Assembly: GCF_007751035.1 (NCBI RefSeq)
Contig: NZ_CP036433.1
Span: forward strand, 5,685,001-5,749,000
DNA from: Lignipirellula cremea
Lineage (GTDB): Bacteria; Planctomycetota; Planctomycetia; Pirellulales; Pirellulaceae
Reading direction: 5' to 3'
DNA: 64,000 nucleotides
The translations under genes and the position numbers were made by a program. The first letter of the stretch is position 1. Each line of letters begins with the position of its first letter. Positions 49,528-59,314 of this stretch are shown here, one piece after another. The notes beneath the pieces are model-generated. The model was given only the letters and a program-made list of their open reading frames with translations. It was not told the DNA's origin and made no database searches.

Positions 49528-52413
49528 TCAAGTCAAAGGGAACCGCAACGGCATGGCGCCTTCGCGACTGGCCGCCAGCGATGCCGCCAGATAGCGTCCG
49601 GTCAGCGACCGGGGGCACTCGGACGCTTCGTCGGGCGTCCCCTGAAAAACAACCTGTCCGCCCTGCTCCGCCGCCCCGGGTCCCAGGTCGATCATATAGT
49701 CGGCCGCCTTCATCAACTGCAGGTTATGTTCTACCACAATCAGCGAGTGCCCGACCGCCAGTAATGCGTCAAAACAGTCAAGCAGCCGCACCACATCGGC
49801 AAAATGCAGGCCCGTCGTCGGCTCATCCAGCAGGAACAGCGTGCGGTTCCGTGTGGCGGCCGACATGTACGAAGCCAGTTTTAAACGCTGCGCCTCGCCC
49901 GTCGATAACGTGTTGGCTCCCTGCCCCAGCGTCAAGTAATCCAGCCCCACATCGATCAGCTGTTTCAGCCGGGTTTGCACCTTCGGCTGGCCGCGAAAAA
50001 AGACAAACGCCTCGCGGACTGTCATCTGCAGGACTTCAGCAATGTTGCGTCCGCGATATTTCACCGCCAGGATTTCTTTGCGGAAACGTGTCGCCTTGCA
50101 CTGCGGACATCGCATGTACACGTCCGCCAGAAACTGCATATCAATCGCGATGTGCCCTTCGCCCGCGCACGCATCGCAACGACCGCCTTCGACGTTAAAG
50201 CTGAAATGGCTGGCCCGATAGTTATGGGTGCGAGCCTCGAGCGTATCGGCGAACACCGCGCGAATAGCGTCGAAGGCTTTGATATACGTCACGGGATTGG
50301 AACGCGGCGAGCGGCCGATTGGCGTTTGATCCACCAGCATGACATCGTCGATCTGCCCATCGCCAACGACATCGTCATAGGGCAGCGGACGATCCGACTG
50401 CTTGTCAAACCGCTGACACAAGGCGCCATAAAGCGTGTCCTGCACCAGCGTGCTCTTTCCTGATCCGCTGACTCCCGTCACCAGGCAGAGCACGCCGAGG
50501 GGAAATTCCACGCTGAGGTTTTTCAGGTTCCGGCCCCGGGCGCCCCGTAGAATCACTTTCCCTCGATTCGTCGATCGACGCGACTCCGGCAGGGCGACAC
50601 CGCGACGTCCGCCCAGGAAGGCGCCCGTGATGCTTTCCGGATCTTCGGCCAGTCCCGCAGCCGAGCCCTGGTACACGACCCTGCCGCCCGCGCTGCCGGC
50701 GGCAGGACCAATCTCAATCACCTGGTCAGCCGCGCGAATCAGCTCCGCTTCGTGCTCCACCGCCACCAGCGTGTTGCCCCGGTTCTTCAGGTCGATGATC
50801 GCCTGCAGCAGCGGGGCCAGATCGCCCGGGTGCAGGCCGGCAGTGGGTTCGTCCAGCACGTACAGCATGTTCACCAGATTGGAACCGAGCGCCGACGTGA
50901 GCGCCACGCGCTGCGCTTCGCCGCCGCTGAGCGAACGTAACGAACGATCCAGCGTGACATAACCCAGGCCAACTTTCGATAGATAATCCAGCCGCGACCT
51001 GATCTGGTCAAGCACGCCGTCGGCCACCCCCACTCGATCCGTATCGGGCTGGTACTGCGCAAAAAAGCCAACCGCCTCATCAACCTGCAGGCGGGACAGG
51101 TCCGCCATGTTCCGGCCGTCGATTCGGGTGGCCAGTGCTTCCGGCTTCAACCGAGCGCCGCCGCAGGCAGGGCAATCGTGATAACTCTTCCAGCGATTGA
51201 GAAACACTCGATGGTGCATCTTGGCTTTGCGGCCCTCTAGCCAGGCGAAGAAACCATCGAGCCCGCCAAAGTCCTTCTCGGGAACGCCCTGCACGACTCG
51301 CTGCAGTTGCTGCGGGTTCAAGTCGGCAAACGGCGCATCGACAGGCACATCGAATTCCGCCGCCAGGGCGAGCAGCGATTCCAGCTCCTTGGCGTAGGCC
51401 GCCGTGTTCCAAGGCGCAATGGCGCCGTCGCGAATCGTTTTCTGCCGATTTGGAATCACCAGATCCAGGTCGACCTCCGACACCGCGCCGTTCCCTTCGC
51501 ACACGGGGCAAGCGCCCAGTGGGCTGTTGAAGCTGTACAGTCGCGGCTCCGGGGTTGGGTAATCGATGCCGCACGCATCACAGCGGAGCGACTCGCTAAA
51601 GGCGGCCCGCCCCCAGGAACGTCCGTCGATTTCTACGATCGGCCGATCCGGCGGAGCCGTCGCCAGCAGCAGCACGCAGTGTCCTTCGCCATGGTGAAAG
51701 GCTGTTTCCAGCGAGTCATGCAACCTTCCTTCGTCGGTCTCGGACGTCAACCGATCGACAATGACCAGCAACGATTCGACCTCCGCCGGCAGCGTTTCCG
51801 TTGTCGACAAGTCGACCATTTGTCCGGCCGCCGCCACCCGCATAAAGCCGTCTTCCCGTAGCGCCCTCAACGTGGGACCCGGGTCATACGGTTCGCTCGC
51901 CGGCTGCTTGCCGTCGTCGTTTTCATCGGCGCGTGCCTCTAGTCGCACCGGAAAGGCAACCATCAGGCGTTCTCCTGGCGGCAGGGCCCGGACAAAATCG
52001 GCCACGCTGCGGGGAGAGTCGCGGCGGATCTCGACGCCGCATTCCAGGCAGAACACGCGTCCGATTTTCGCCATCAACAGACGCAGATAATCGGCGATTT
52101 CTGTCGCGGCGCCGACAGTCGCCCGGTGGTTTCTCGAAGGGTTGCTGCGTGTGACGGCAATAGCGGGCGAGACGCCGTCGATCCGCTCAGCGTTGGGTTT
52201 TTCCAGTCGTTCCAGGAATTGCCGCGTGTAGGCGGAGAAGCTCTCGATATAGCGTCGTTGCCCTTCGGCGTAAAGCGTATCGAGCGCCAGGCTCGTTTTC
52301 CCGCTGCCGCTGACGCCGCAGACAACAATCAGTTGCCGATGGGGAATATCCAGGTCGATCGACTTCAGGTTGTGCACCTGAACGCCGCGCAGTTCGATCT
52401 GTCGGGCCGACAT
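49528..52413 (-). CDS. uvrA: UvrA-like ATPase (excinuclease ABC subunit A paralogue)
   Basis: The 961-aa protein has the double-ABC layout of UvrA. Walker A GVSGSGKTSL lies near residue 36 and GVSGSGKSTL near 655, the signatures are LSGGEAQRVALTS and LSTGEAQRLKLAS, and there are two Walker B LDEPT motifs. The zinc finger CDACAGEGHIAIDMQF...CPQC is intact. The second signature has LSTGE where most UvrA proteins read LSGGE. It may be a second UvrA-type protein rather than the main repair enzyme, since it starts SARQIELRGVQVHNLKSIDLDIP and lies next to the MoxR/vWA set. It could act in DNA repair or drug resistance. Its start follows the vWA membrane gene by 28 bases on the same strand. Confidence 0.9.
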   Translation of the reverse strand: MSARQIELRGVQVHNLKSIDLDIPHRQLIVVCGVSGSGKTSLALDTLYAEGQRRYIESFSAYTRQFLERLEKPNAERIDGVSPAIAVTRSNPSRNHRATVGAATEIADYLRLLMAKIGRVFCLECGVEIRRDSPRSVADFVRALPPGERLMVAFPVRLEARADENDDGKQPASEPYDPGPTLRALREDGFMRVAAAGQMVDLSTTETLPAEVESLLVIVDRLTSETDEGRLHDSLETAFHHGEGHCVLLLATAPPDRPIVEIDGRSWGRAAFSESLRCDACGIDYPTPEPRLYSFNSPLGACPVCEGNGAVSEVDLDLVIPNRQKTIRDGAIAPWNTAAYAKELESLLALAAEFDVPVDAPFADLNPQQLQRVVQGVPEKDFGGLDGFFAWLEGRKAKMHHRVFLNRWKSYHDCPACGGARLKPEALATRIDGRNMADLSRLQVDEAVGFFAQYQPDTDRVGVADGVLDQIRSRLDYLSKVGLGYVTLDRSLRSLSGGEAQRVALTSALGSNLVNMLYVLDEPTAGLHPGDLAPLLQAIIDLKNRGNTLVAVEHEAELIRAADQVIEIGPAAGSAGGRVVYQGSAAGLAEDPESITGAFLGGRRGVALPESRRSTNRGKVILRGARGRNLKNLSVEFPLGVLCLVTGVSGSGKSTLVQDTLYGALCQRFDKQSDRPLPYDDVVGDGQIDDVMLVDQTPIGRSPRSNPVTYIKAFDAIRAVFADTLEARTHNYRASHFSFNVEGGRCDACAGEGHIAIDMQFLADVYMRCPQCKATRFRKEILAVKYRGRNIAEVLQMTVREAFVFFRGQPKVQTRLKQLIDVGLDYLTLGQGANTLSTGEAQRLKLASYMSAATRNRTLFLLDEPTTGLHFADVVRLLDCFDALLAVGHSLIVVEHNLQLMKAADYMIDLGPGAAEQGGQVVFQGTPDEASECPRSLTGRYLAASLAASREGAMPLRFPLT

Positions 52414-52441
52414 GTTGCCTCGCTGTGGGCGAAAAGAAAAA

Positions 52442-55066
52442 CTAAAGCAGCTTGTTCCATTTACGCACGCCCCATTCCGCGGTCAAGAGAACCGCCGCCA
52501 GAGCAAGCGTGAGCCAGTTGTTCCATAGTCCCAGCGGTTTGCCGGGAACGGCGATTTTTTCCGTGGCGTCGGGGATCTCCGCCGCCAGTTCCTGCAGCTG
52601 GTCCAACTGGTAATAAGCCCCGCCCGACACATCGGCGATCTCTTCCAGCAAGGGCCGGTTCAGCCACACCGCGTTTGTTTCCAGCCCAGGCAGCTCGACC
52701 GTGAACGTCGTTTCTACCTGCTCCGATGCGGGGCCTGCGGCTTCCTCCACACCCTCGGAATCCTCTCCCGCCAGATCGTCAGGCAGCTCGATCCGCACCG
52801 TATGCACGCCCGTCTGCATGGCGGGAATCATGGCCTGGTAGCGGCCGGGCTGGTCGGGAATCGGCCGCAGCGTGAAACGCTCCAGGCGGGAGCCGTCGGT
52901 CGTCACGGTGGCCGACGCTTCGTCCAGCAGCAGGTCGTTGAACTGGTCGTCCTGCAGCTGGGCGAACAGACGCACGTTCTCGCCAATCTCGTAGCGATCC
53001 TTCTCGGCCTGAACGAACCCCCGGCGCTTGCCGTCGTGCTTGCGACTGTCGTACAGGAACCGCACCGCGCGGACCCAGAAGGTGTCAAAGTACTCGGCTC
53101 CCGCACCTGCACTCCGCCAGCGCCAGGTGCCGGGAAAACCCAGGTACATGGTGTTAGCAGAACCGTAGCGACCGGCCGCCATCAGCGGCCGCGCAGTGCG
53201 GCCTCGCCAGAGGGAAGGATCGCTATGCTCCAGCAGCACCTGCGCGGTGGGCCGTGCTTCTTGCGCCGGGTAGGTCCAGTAGACGCCCGGCATTTTGCCC
53301 CATTGGGCCAGGGACGCCCGCTCATCGCCCGAGATGCTCATCACCGGATGATCAATGTACGCAGGCGGCGCCCTGAGCGGCCAGGATTGCGGATGGGCCG
53401 CCATCATGTCGAGCAGTTCGCCGCCGCGAATCTCGGCCAGCCGCACCGGCAGCAGGTCCGCCAGCCCGCCGGTACGGTTCCCCTGGAGAAACTGGTTGGA
53501 GTACTGGGGGCCGGCCATATACAGCAAGCCGCCCGAGTGGCGCCCGCAGAATTCGTTCTTGAGCAGGTCGATCCACTCTTTGTCAAATTCATCGGGATTC
53601 GGATCGAAGAGCAAGACGACATCAAACGCCAGCAGCGACGCCTTGTCGCGGGGCAGTTCGTCGATCTGCGTATTACCCGCCTGGGGGCGATCCTCGTCGA
53701 GCGTCTGCAGCCAGCAGGAAAGGTCGATCGAGTTTTCCCGCAGCAGCAACCGCTCCACCATCCGGTAATCCCACGACGGCGACCCCGACACCAGCAGCAC
53801 GCGGATCTTCCGTTCGTCCTCGACCGTCACCCGCGTTGAGTCCGCCTGGTTATCGTCCTCCAGGCGTTCCTCGGGGATCGACTCCGCGCGGATCGTATAC
53901 ACAAACGAACCGGTCCGTTGCGGCGTATGCGTGAACTTGAAAGAACGGCGTCCTTCTCCCGGCGGCAGAGCAATCTCCTGTCGGCCGACCGTTTGCCCGG
54001 GACCAGGCTGGCTTCCTTGCGACGGCAGTTCGCGCTCAATCAGTTCGACCTGCACTCTGGTTTCCTTGGGCGACGGGCCGGCGGCAAGATCTGCCTGAAC
54101 GCCCTGTACCGACAGCACTGCTTCGATCTCAAACGGTTCCCTCAGCCAGGCCTGGGAGCGGGCGTAAACCTTGTCGACCTTCAGGTTGCGCGGCGGTTTC
54201 GCATCGCCTAGTCCAACGACGAAGACCGGCACGCCGCGGTCGCGCGCCTGCTGGGCGACATCGCCCAGGTCGTCCACCCCGGTGTGCTGGCCGTCGCTGA
54301 ACAGCACAATCGCAGCCAGCGGATCCCGGGCAAGCGCCGTCTGCAGGGCGATCGCCAGTTCGGTCGAGCGGCCGTCCGCCGTCAAAGGCGCCGGCTGCTG
54401 GTCGCTGTTGTCAGCCTTTCGATCGTTACCTTTCTTGTCCGCGTCGCCGGTCCCCGCAAGGTTCGTTTGCGCGGCGGCAAGGCCCGCGGGATGGGATGAC
54501 GAGGGAACGATGCGGGGCCGCACTTCGCGTTCGTCGACCTGGCCGCTGAAGTCGGCGACGATCACGTCGCCCCGTTGCTGCAGCGTCTCCAGGAATCGAG
54601 CATAGGCCGGCGCGGCAAGGTCGTTCAGCAAGTCCGCCCGGGAGGGTCGCCGGTCCTGGATCTCCGCCGTCGACAGGCCGCTGGCCTGGGCAATGGACTC
54701 CGCTGCCTGGTCTTCGAAATAGCGATCGCGAACATTCATCGACTGCGAGGCGTCGCGCAGCACGACGATCGACGCCTGGCGTTCCCGCAAGCGGACATAG
54801 GTAATCGCCGGCTCCAGCCAGACGAGCGCCAGCAACAGCAGCACGGCGATGCGCAGCCCCGCCAGCCAGCGCCGGACCGTCAGAGAACAAGTGCTATTCT
54901 CACGACGATACAGCCAGTAAATAACCCCCGCGCCGGCGGCGACGATAAAGAAAAACAGGAACAGACGCCAGGATTCCGGCGCAGCGAGAAACCGCCAGCC
55001 GCGCTCGGAGCCCGCTGGAATCTCCGCGGGGTCGATCCCCAGCAGTCGCAACGCCCAGTCACTCAT
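52442..55066 (-). CDS. membrane protein with vWA domain and GATase-like region
   Basis: The 874-aa protein has TM helices near the N-terminus (RLFLFFFIVAAGAGVIYWLY, GLRIAVLLLLALVWLEPAI) and one at the C-terminal end. The vWA-type metal site reads DASQSM (complete DxSxS), and the second vWA-like part contains IVLFSDGQHTGVDDLGD. A later portion (DVVLLFDPNPDEFDKEW...SGGLLYMAGPQYSNQ) resembles the glutamine-amidotransferase-like domains of planctomycete BatA-type proteins. It lies in the operon between the giant propeller gene and UvrA-like ATPase. It probably works with the MoxR and DUF58 at 62808 and 61802 at the membrane. Confidence 0.87.
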   Translation of the reverse strand: MSDWALRLLGIDPAEIPAGSERGWRFLAAPESWRLFLFFFIVAAGAGVIYWLYRRENSTCSLTVRRWLAGLRIAVLLLLALVWLEPAITYVRLRERQASIVVLRDASQSMNVRDRYFEDQAAESIAQASGLSTAEIQDRRPSRADLLNDLAAPAYARFLETLQQRGDVIVADFSGQVDEREVRPRIVPSSSHPAGLAAAQTNLAGTGDADKKGNDRKADNSDQQPAPLTADGRSTELAIALQTALARDPLAAIVLFSDGQHTGVDDLGDVAQQARDRGVPVFVVGLGDAKPPRNLKVDKVYARSQAWLREPFEIEAVLSVQGVQADLAAGPSPKETRVQVELIERELPSQGSQPGPGQTVGRQEIALPPGEGRRSFKFTHTPQRTGSFVYTIRAESIPEERLEDDNQADSTRVTVEDERKIRVLLVSGSPSWDYRMVERLLLRENSIDLSCWLQTLDEDRPQAGNTQIDELPRDKASLLAFDVVLLFDPNPDEFDKEWIDLLKNEFCGRHSGGLLYMAGPQYSNQFLQGNRTGGLADLLPVRLAEIRGGELLDMMAAHPQSWPLRAPPAYIDHPVMSISGDERASLAQWGKMPGVYWTYPAQEARPTAQVLLEHSDPSLWRGRTARPLMAAGRYGSANTMYLGFPGTWRWRSAGAGAEYFDTFWVRAVRFLYDSRKHDGKRRGFVQAEKDRYEIGENVRLFAQLQDDQFNDLLLDEASATVTTDGSRLERFTLRPIPDQPGRYQAMIPAMQTGVHTVRIELPDDLAGEDSEGVEEAAGPASEQVETTFTVELPGLETNAVWLNRPLLEEIADVSGGAYYQLDQLQELAAEIPDATEKIAVPGKPLGLWNNWLTLALAAVLLTAEWGVRKWNKLL

Positions 55067-55102
55067 ACCGTGTTTTCCTTGCCGCCGATTTTCCGGCAGC
55101 GA

Positions 55103-58100
55103 TTAATAACGGAACAGGCCGCTCACATTATTTCGACCCAGATTCCACAGCGTCTTGCCGTCGGGAGCAATTTCAAAGGCGCCGCTGTCGCCGCACATTA
55201 GCACCGTTCCGGACGGCGTCTTCTGTGCGCAATAAGGTTGCGACGGCATTTCACGCGTCCAGGCGACATTTCCCGCCCAGTCTGTTTCGATCACCTGCAG
55301 GCTGTTCATTTGGGCCACCAGCAGCCGGCCATTATCCAGCGGTTGCACCGAGATCGGTCCTGCCAGATCGGCGATCTGCCTGATCGTTTCGCCGCGTGCA
55401 TTCAGCTGCACAACCTTTCCCGCATTGGCCAGCGCGACCAGGGTGGTGCCGTCGTCAAGGCGGTGAGCGTCCATCGGGCGGCCGGCGATTTGCGCCTGCC
55501 AGGCGATCGTTCCGTCACGGCGAATCTCCACGATCAGTTCGGCATTCGAGCAGGCCACCAGCGTGTTGCCGTTTGTCAATCGCTGCACGCTGAAAGGGTT
55601 GCCCGGCAGGCCCTCCTTCCGCCACACTTCGTCTCCCTGTTCGTCGTATTCCACCACCAGGTTCTGGGCGAAACAGGCGATCAGCCGATGTCCGTTCGGC
55701 AAGCCCTCACAGGCCCAGGGATTCTGCAGCTGGCGTTCCCAGCGTTTGTTCCCCTCGGCGTCGAACTCCAGCACCAGATTGGAACCATACAAGGCGACCA
55801 GGGTTCGTCCCAGCAGCGGCTCGACCAGCGGCAGAGGGAAGTGCAGTTCGGCCTCGGTCCCGGGACCTACGACCCAGTCCCGCCAGGCAGCCAGCGAGTC
55901 GGCTCGTGCTTCCGCTTCGCCGAAGGGATCAAATTCGATCTTTTGACCCGTAAAGTTTTGTAGCGCGGCCTGGGCCCTCACCCGGCGACTGGACTCGGTG
56001 CTCGCCAGCAATTGGACCAGCGGTTCCAGCGCGTCCCGGTCGCCCATGTTGGCCAGCGATCGGGCGGCCGCCAGCTGCTTTTCTTCGTCGTCCGCCTGGA
56101 GCAATTTCCGCAGTAACGGCCGGGCCTCGGCGCCGGCTGCTTTCCCGTAGGGTTCGATCATTACGGCCGCCACCCTTTCGTTCTGCAGCAACTGCAGCAG
56201 CAGCGGCGCATCCTCAGGCGTGGCTGCCGCGACCATGGCTCGACTGGCCAGGCTCAGTTCGTGCGGTTTGGTGAGCAGCGGCAACAAGGCCGCCAGATTG
56301 GGCGCGCCGCCGGGTTCCCCCTGGCGACGCAGGGCGTGCATCGCGGAGGTCATGGCGGTTAGAATTTCGACGCGGGTATCGGCCGAGAGATCCGTGTGCG
56401 GAGTAGCCGTCTCGGCGTCCAGCACGGCCGCCTGGAGAAAGGCGAGCGTCGCGACCGGATGTCCTGCCGGCAGACTGCCGATGCTAAGTTCCTTGAGCAC
56501 CGTTTTCAAAGCGACGTCGCGTCCACTGGACCGAAGCAGTGACTGGAAGGCGGCCAGCAGGTCGGCGAAAGCAGCCTCCGACTTGCCCGCTTCCAGATAC
56601 AGCCGCATCCGTTCCAGCAAGGCGTGCGGAGCACCCGCTTTCACGCTGGCTTCCACCAGGGCCAGGCGATGCTCCAGGCTGGTCAGGGCATAAACCCGAT
56701 CGGCGCCAACGCCCCACAGCTTTTCGCCATCGCTGAACAGGTTGCCCACCGGTTCGTCGTCGCTCAGTTCCACCGGAACGCTACCTTCCACCGCGCCGGT
56801 CGTCAGGTGCAGCTTTACAATCGCGCTCTCCTGCGGCAAATAAACGCCGTTCTCTGTCAGGGCGCCGCGTCCATAGGTGTCCTGGAAGTTTTGCTCCCAC
56901 AGTTCCACCCCATGCACAGCGTCGATCGCGCGGACCGTATTCCGCCCGCCCAGGTACAGCACTCCCTGGTGCAGTCCCAGGCAATAGTCGACGGGATAAT
57001 CATGCGCGACGCTCCGCGGCGTATGCCAGAGGGTTTCGCCCGAATTCCGATCAAGGCAGAACACTGCGTCGCGATCGGAAGCGACGACGATCAGGCCACG
57101 GCCGTAAGCGATCAGTATGTCTTCATCGCAGCCGTCCAGGTGCAGAAATCCGTTCGGCGAATCGCTCTTAACGCCCGCGCGAAAGTCGCGAGGATAGCGC
57201 ACCGCCATACGGACCGAGCCCGAAGCTGCGTCGACCGAAAAGACAACGCCGCCTCCCGCCGCCACATACGCGTCGCGGCCTTCGACCGCTACGGCGACGC
57301 GGTTCCAGGGCCACCAGCCTTCCGCGGGCTGATCGCACAAGAAGCTCTTCCAGACGGTTTTCCCGTCGGTTTGCGATAAGGCGTACAACCAGAGCGATCC
57401 TTCATCGACGACAGGAACCAAAAGCAGCTTCCCATACGGCGTGGGGGCCGCCAGGAAGCCGACTCGACGATCGCCCGCATCGGGATCGCCAGCGCTGCGA
57501 CGCCATTTGAAACTGCCGTCGGTGGCCAGGACATACGCGGCCAATTGATTGGTTCGGGGGCGTTCCGCCAGGCTGGGCCGACCGAACGGACGCGGCCGCT
57601 TGCCGGCTTCTTCGCCGTCCTCGGGCGGGCTGGGGTCGTCGGTGCTGTAGAGCCACTTTCGACCCTCCACGCTGTAGAGCACGCCGTCGAGGATCGACAT
57701 ACTGGCCCGCACCTGGTCGCCAAAGTACATCACTTCCGCCGGCGCCAACGGACGCCGCCAGCCATTGCCGTAGTTAGACTCTTCGAGAGGGGCAGCGGCG
57801 CTTTCCTCGTCATAAAGGTTCCGCCAGGGGCAGCGACTTTGCTCTTCACGCATGTCGCCGGCCGCGCTGAAACGCAACAGGTTGTTGTGCGTTTTGAAGA
57901 AGACGCCGCCGTCGGACAGCAGCAAATGGTCGACGGGTCGCCAGCGGTTTGCTTTCCATCGCTGCACCAGACTCTCGTGCGTCGATGTCGTCTGGGGGTT
58001 GCTGCGGACCTCCTGGATATAATCCCTGCCGCCCACCACGCGTACATAGTATTCGGGTTCACTCTGGTGTCGGCGGCGACGAACGGCCGGCGCGGCTTTG

Positions 58101-59233
58101 CCCAGCGATTGCGTGGAGCCAGCGCCATAGCCCCCGCGGTACACCTCGCCCATCACAGGGGCGGTCGAATGGATCGGGAAGCGAAACCCCCAAAGCTCTG
58201 TCAATGGGGACGCCATGAAGCTGTCTGGAACCGCCGCCATGGCGCCAACGCCTGAGGCCGATCCCAGCGGCATCCGCCACGCTTTCGCTCCGGCCATTAC
58301 GGGCGGATTCGGCGCCGTTTTGACATCCTGGCGAACCGCCGCCAGTGCTTCGCGCGAGGGACGTCCGCTCCCCGCCGAAGCCGCTTCAGCCAGCGCCTTC
58401 TCGGCCGATTCCGCATCTCCTAACCGTCCACTGGCCAGCGCCAGACGTAGCTGCAGTTCGCCTTGCGGAACGGTCGGGTCAGGATGGCGGTGCAGCACCC
58501 GTTCGAACAGTCGCAAAGCGCCAACAAAGTCGTAGCGATCCAGCGCCAGGCAGCCCAGTTCGTACGCCGCTTCATCGCCGTGCGAACTGAGGAAGTATCG
58601 CCGCACCACCTCGCTGAGGGCCCGCTCCCGGTCGGTCGGATCGGCCGCCAGCAACGCGAGCGCTTCGCCGTCGGCGGATACACGATAGGTCCGCAAGGCT
58701 TCCGGCGGCAATCCCGCAACGGTGCGTTCCACCTGCTCGGCGATCGAGACATAGACTTCGCCGTCCTGGCTGATCAGGGCGTCGCCTGACTCGTTGATTA
58801 CTTTCTGCCATAACTCACAGGCAAAGTCGTAATGTTTGTCAGCGGCGTACGCGTCAGCCAGTCGCATCGCCTGGTCCTGGTACGGATTGGTCTTCAACGG
58901 GGCTCCGCCGGCAAAACGAATCGCATTCTGCGCCTTCTGCTCTTCCAGCGACAACTCCCTTTGCCCCAGTTCGGCCGGGGCAATCGCCGGGGCGGGTTCG
59001 GCCGGGACCTCGGCTTCCTGTGCGAAGGCGAAAGGGGCGCAGCGAAACGCGAGCAGGCCGGCGCCCAGCAGCGCACCGGCAATAGACAACCAGGCGACAA
59101 GCAGGGTCGACGACGGCTGCGGACCGTGCGGGGGCGACATGGGCTTTGGCATCTTGGGCATCCTGGGATCGTCTTCGTACGTCAGGCTCGGGTCCGGCGA
59201 GGGGGGCGCCGTGCGGTTTTGCCTGTTTCTCAC
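55103..59233 (-). CDS. giant secreted/membrane-anchored protein with PQQ-like beta-propeller and HEAT repeats
   Basis: The 1376-aa protein has one TM helix (LLVAWLSIAGALLGAGLLAF, about residues 44-64) followed by a periplasmic body. It contains TPR-like helices (about 110-290), then a PQQ-type beta-propeller with repeated W-rich strands (for example GKTVWKSF, DRNSGETLWHTP, DAVHGVELWEQN). A HEAT/PBS-type stretch follows (about 1040-1140, LQADDEEKQLAAARSLANMGDRDALEPLVQLLA), and a second set of six propeller blades at the end (AEGNKRWERQL, GDEVWRKEGL, GTIAWQAQI, GNVAWTREM, GKTLWNLG). It is the fourth gene of the leftward operon. It may scaffold or read out an envelope process. The long N-terminal start at 59233 is uncertain; later methionines exist. 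Confidence 0.87.
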   Translation of the reverse strand: MRNRQNRTAPPSPDPSLTYEDDPRMPKMPKPMSPPHGPQPSSTLLVAWLSIAGALLGAGLLAFRCAPFAFAQEAEVPAEPAPAIAPAELGQRELSLEEQKAQNAIRFAGGAPLKTNPYQDQAMRLADAYAADKHYDFACELWQKVINESGDALISQDGEVYVSIAEQVERTVAGLPPEALRTYRVSADGEALALLAADPTDRERALSEVVRRYFLSSHGDEAAYELGCLALDRYDFVGALRLFERVLHRHPDPTVPQGELQLRLALASGRLGDAESAEKALAEAASAGSGRPSREALAAVRQDVKTAPNPPVMAGAKAWRMPLGSASGVGAMAAVPDSFMASPLTELWGFRFPIHSTAPVMGEVYRGGYGAGSTQSLGKAAPAVRRRRHQSEPEYYVRVVGGRDYIQEVRSNPQTTSTHESLVQRWKANRWRPVDHLLLSDGGVFFKTHNNLLRFSAAGDMREEQSRCPWRNLYDEESAAAPLEESNYGNGWRRPLAPAEVMYFGDQVRASMSILDGVLYSVEGRKWLYSTDDPSPPEDGEEAGKRPRPFGRPSLAERPRTNQLAAYVLATDGSFKWRRSAGDPDAGDRRVGFLAAPTPYGKLLLVPVVDEGSLWLYALSQTDGKTVWKSFLCDQPAEGWWPWNRVAVAVEGRDAYVAAGGGVVFSVDAASGSVRMAVRYPRDFRAGVKSDSPNGFLHLDGCDEDILIAYGRGLIVVASDRDAVFCLDRNSGETLWHTPRSVAHDYPVDYCLGLHQGVLYLGGRNTVRAIDAVHGVELWEQNFQDTYGRGALTENGVYLPQESAIVKLHLTTGAVEGSVPVELSDDEPVGNLFSDGEKLWGVGADRVYALTSLEHRLALVEASVKAGAPHALLERMRLYLEAGKSEAAFADLLAAFQSLLRSSGRDVALKTVLKELSIGSLPAGHPVATLAFLQAAVLDAETATPHTDLSADTRVEILTAMTSAMHALRRQGEPGGAPNLAALLPLLTKPHELSLASRAMVAAATPEDAPLLLQLLQNERVAAVMIEPYGKAAGAEARPLLRKLLQADDEEKQLAAARSLANMGDRDALEPLVQLLASTESSRRVRAQAALQNFTGQKIEFDPFGEAEARADSLAAWRDWVVGPGTEAELHFPLPLVEPLLGRTLVALYGSNLVLEFDAEGNKRWERQLQNPWACEGLPNGHRLIACFAQNLVVEYDEQGDEVWRKEGLPGNPFSVQRLTNGNTLVACSNAELIVEIRRDGTIAWQAQIAGRPMDAHRLDDGTTLVALANAGKVVQLNARGETIRQIADLAGPISVQPLDNGRLLVAQMNSLQVIETDWAGNVAWTREMPSQPYCAQKTPSGTVLMCGDSGAFEIAPDGKTLWNLGRNNVSGLFRY

Positions 59234-59314
59234 GATTCAGCCTAACATACCGCGTCCTTTCGAGCGCGTCCCCGTTGCCGGCTCCCGGCAGACGAATCCT
59301 TAATCCCGCACCAG

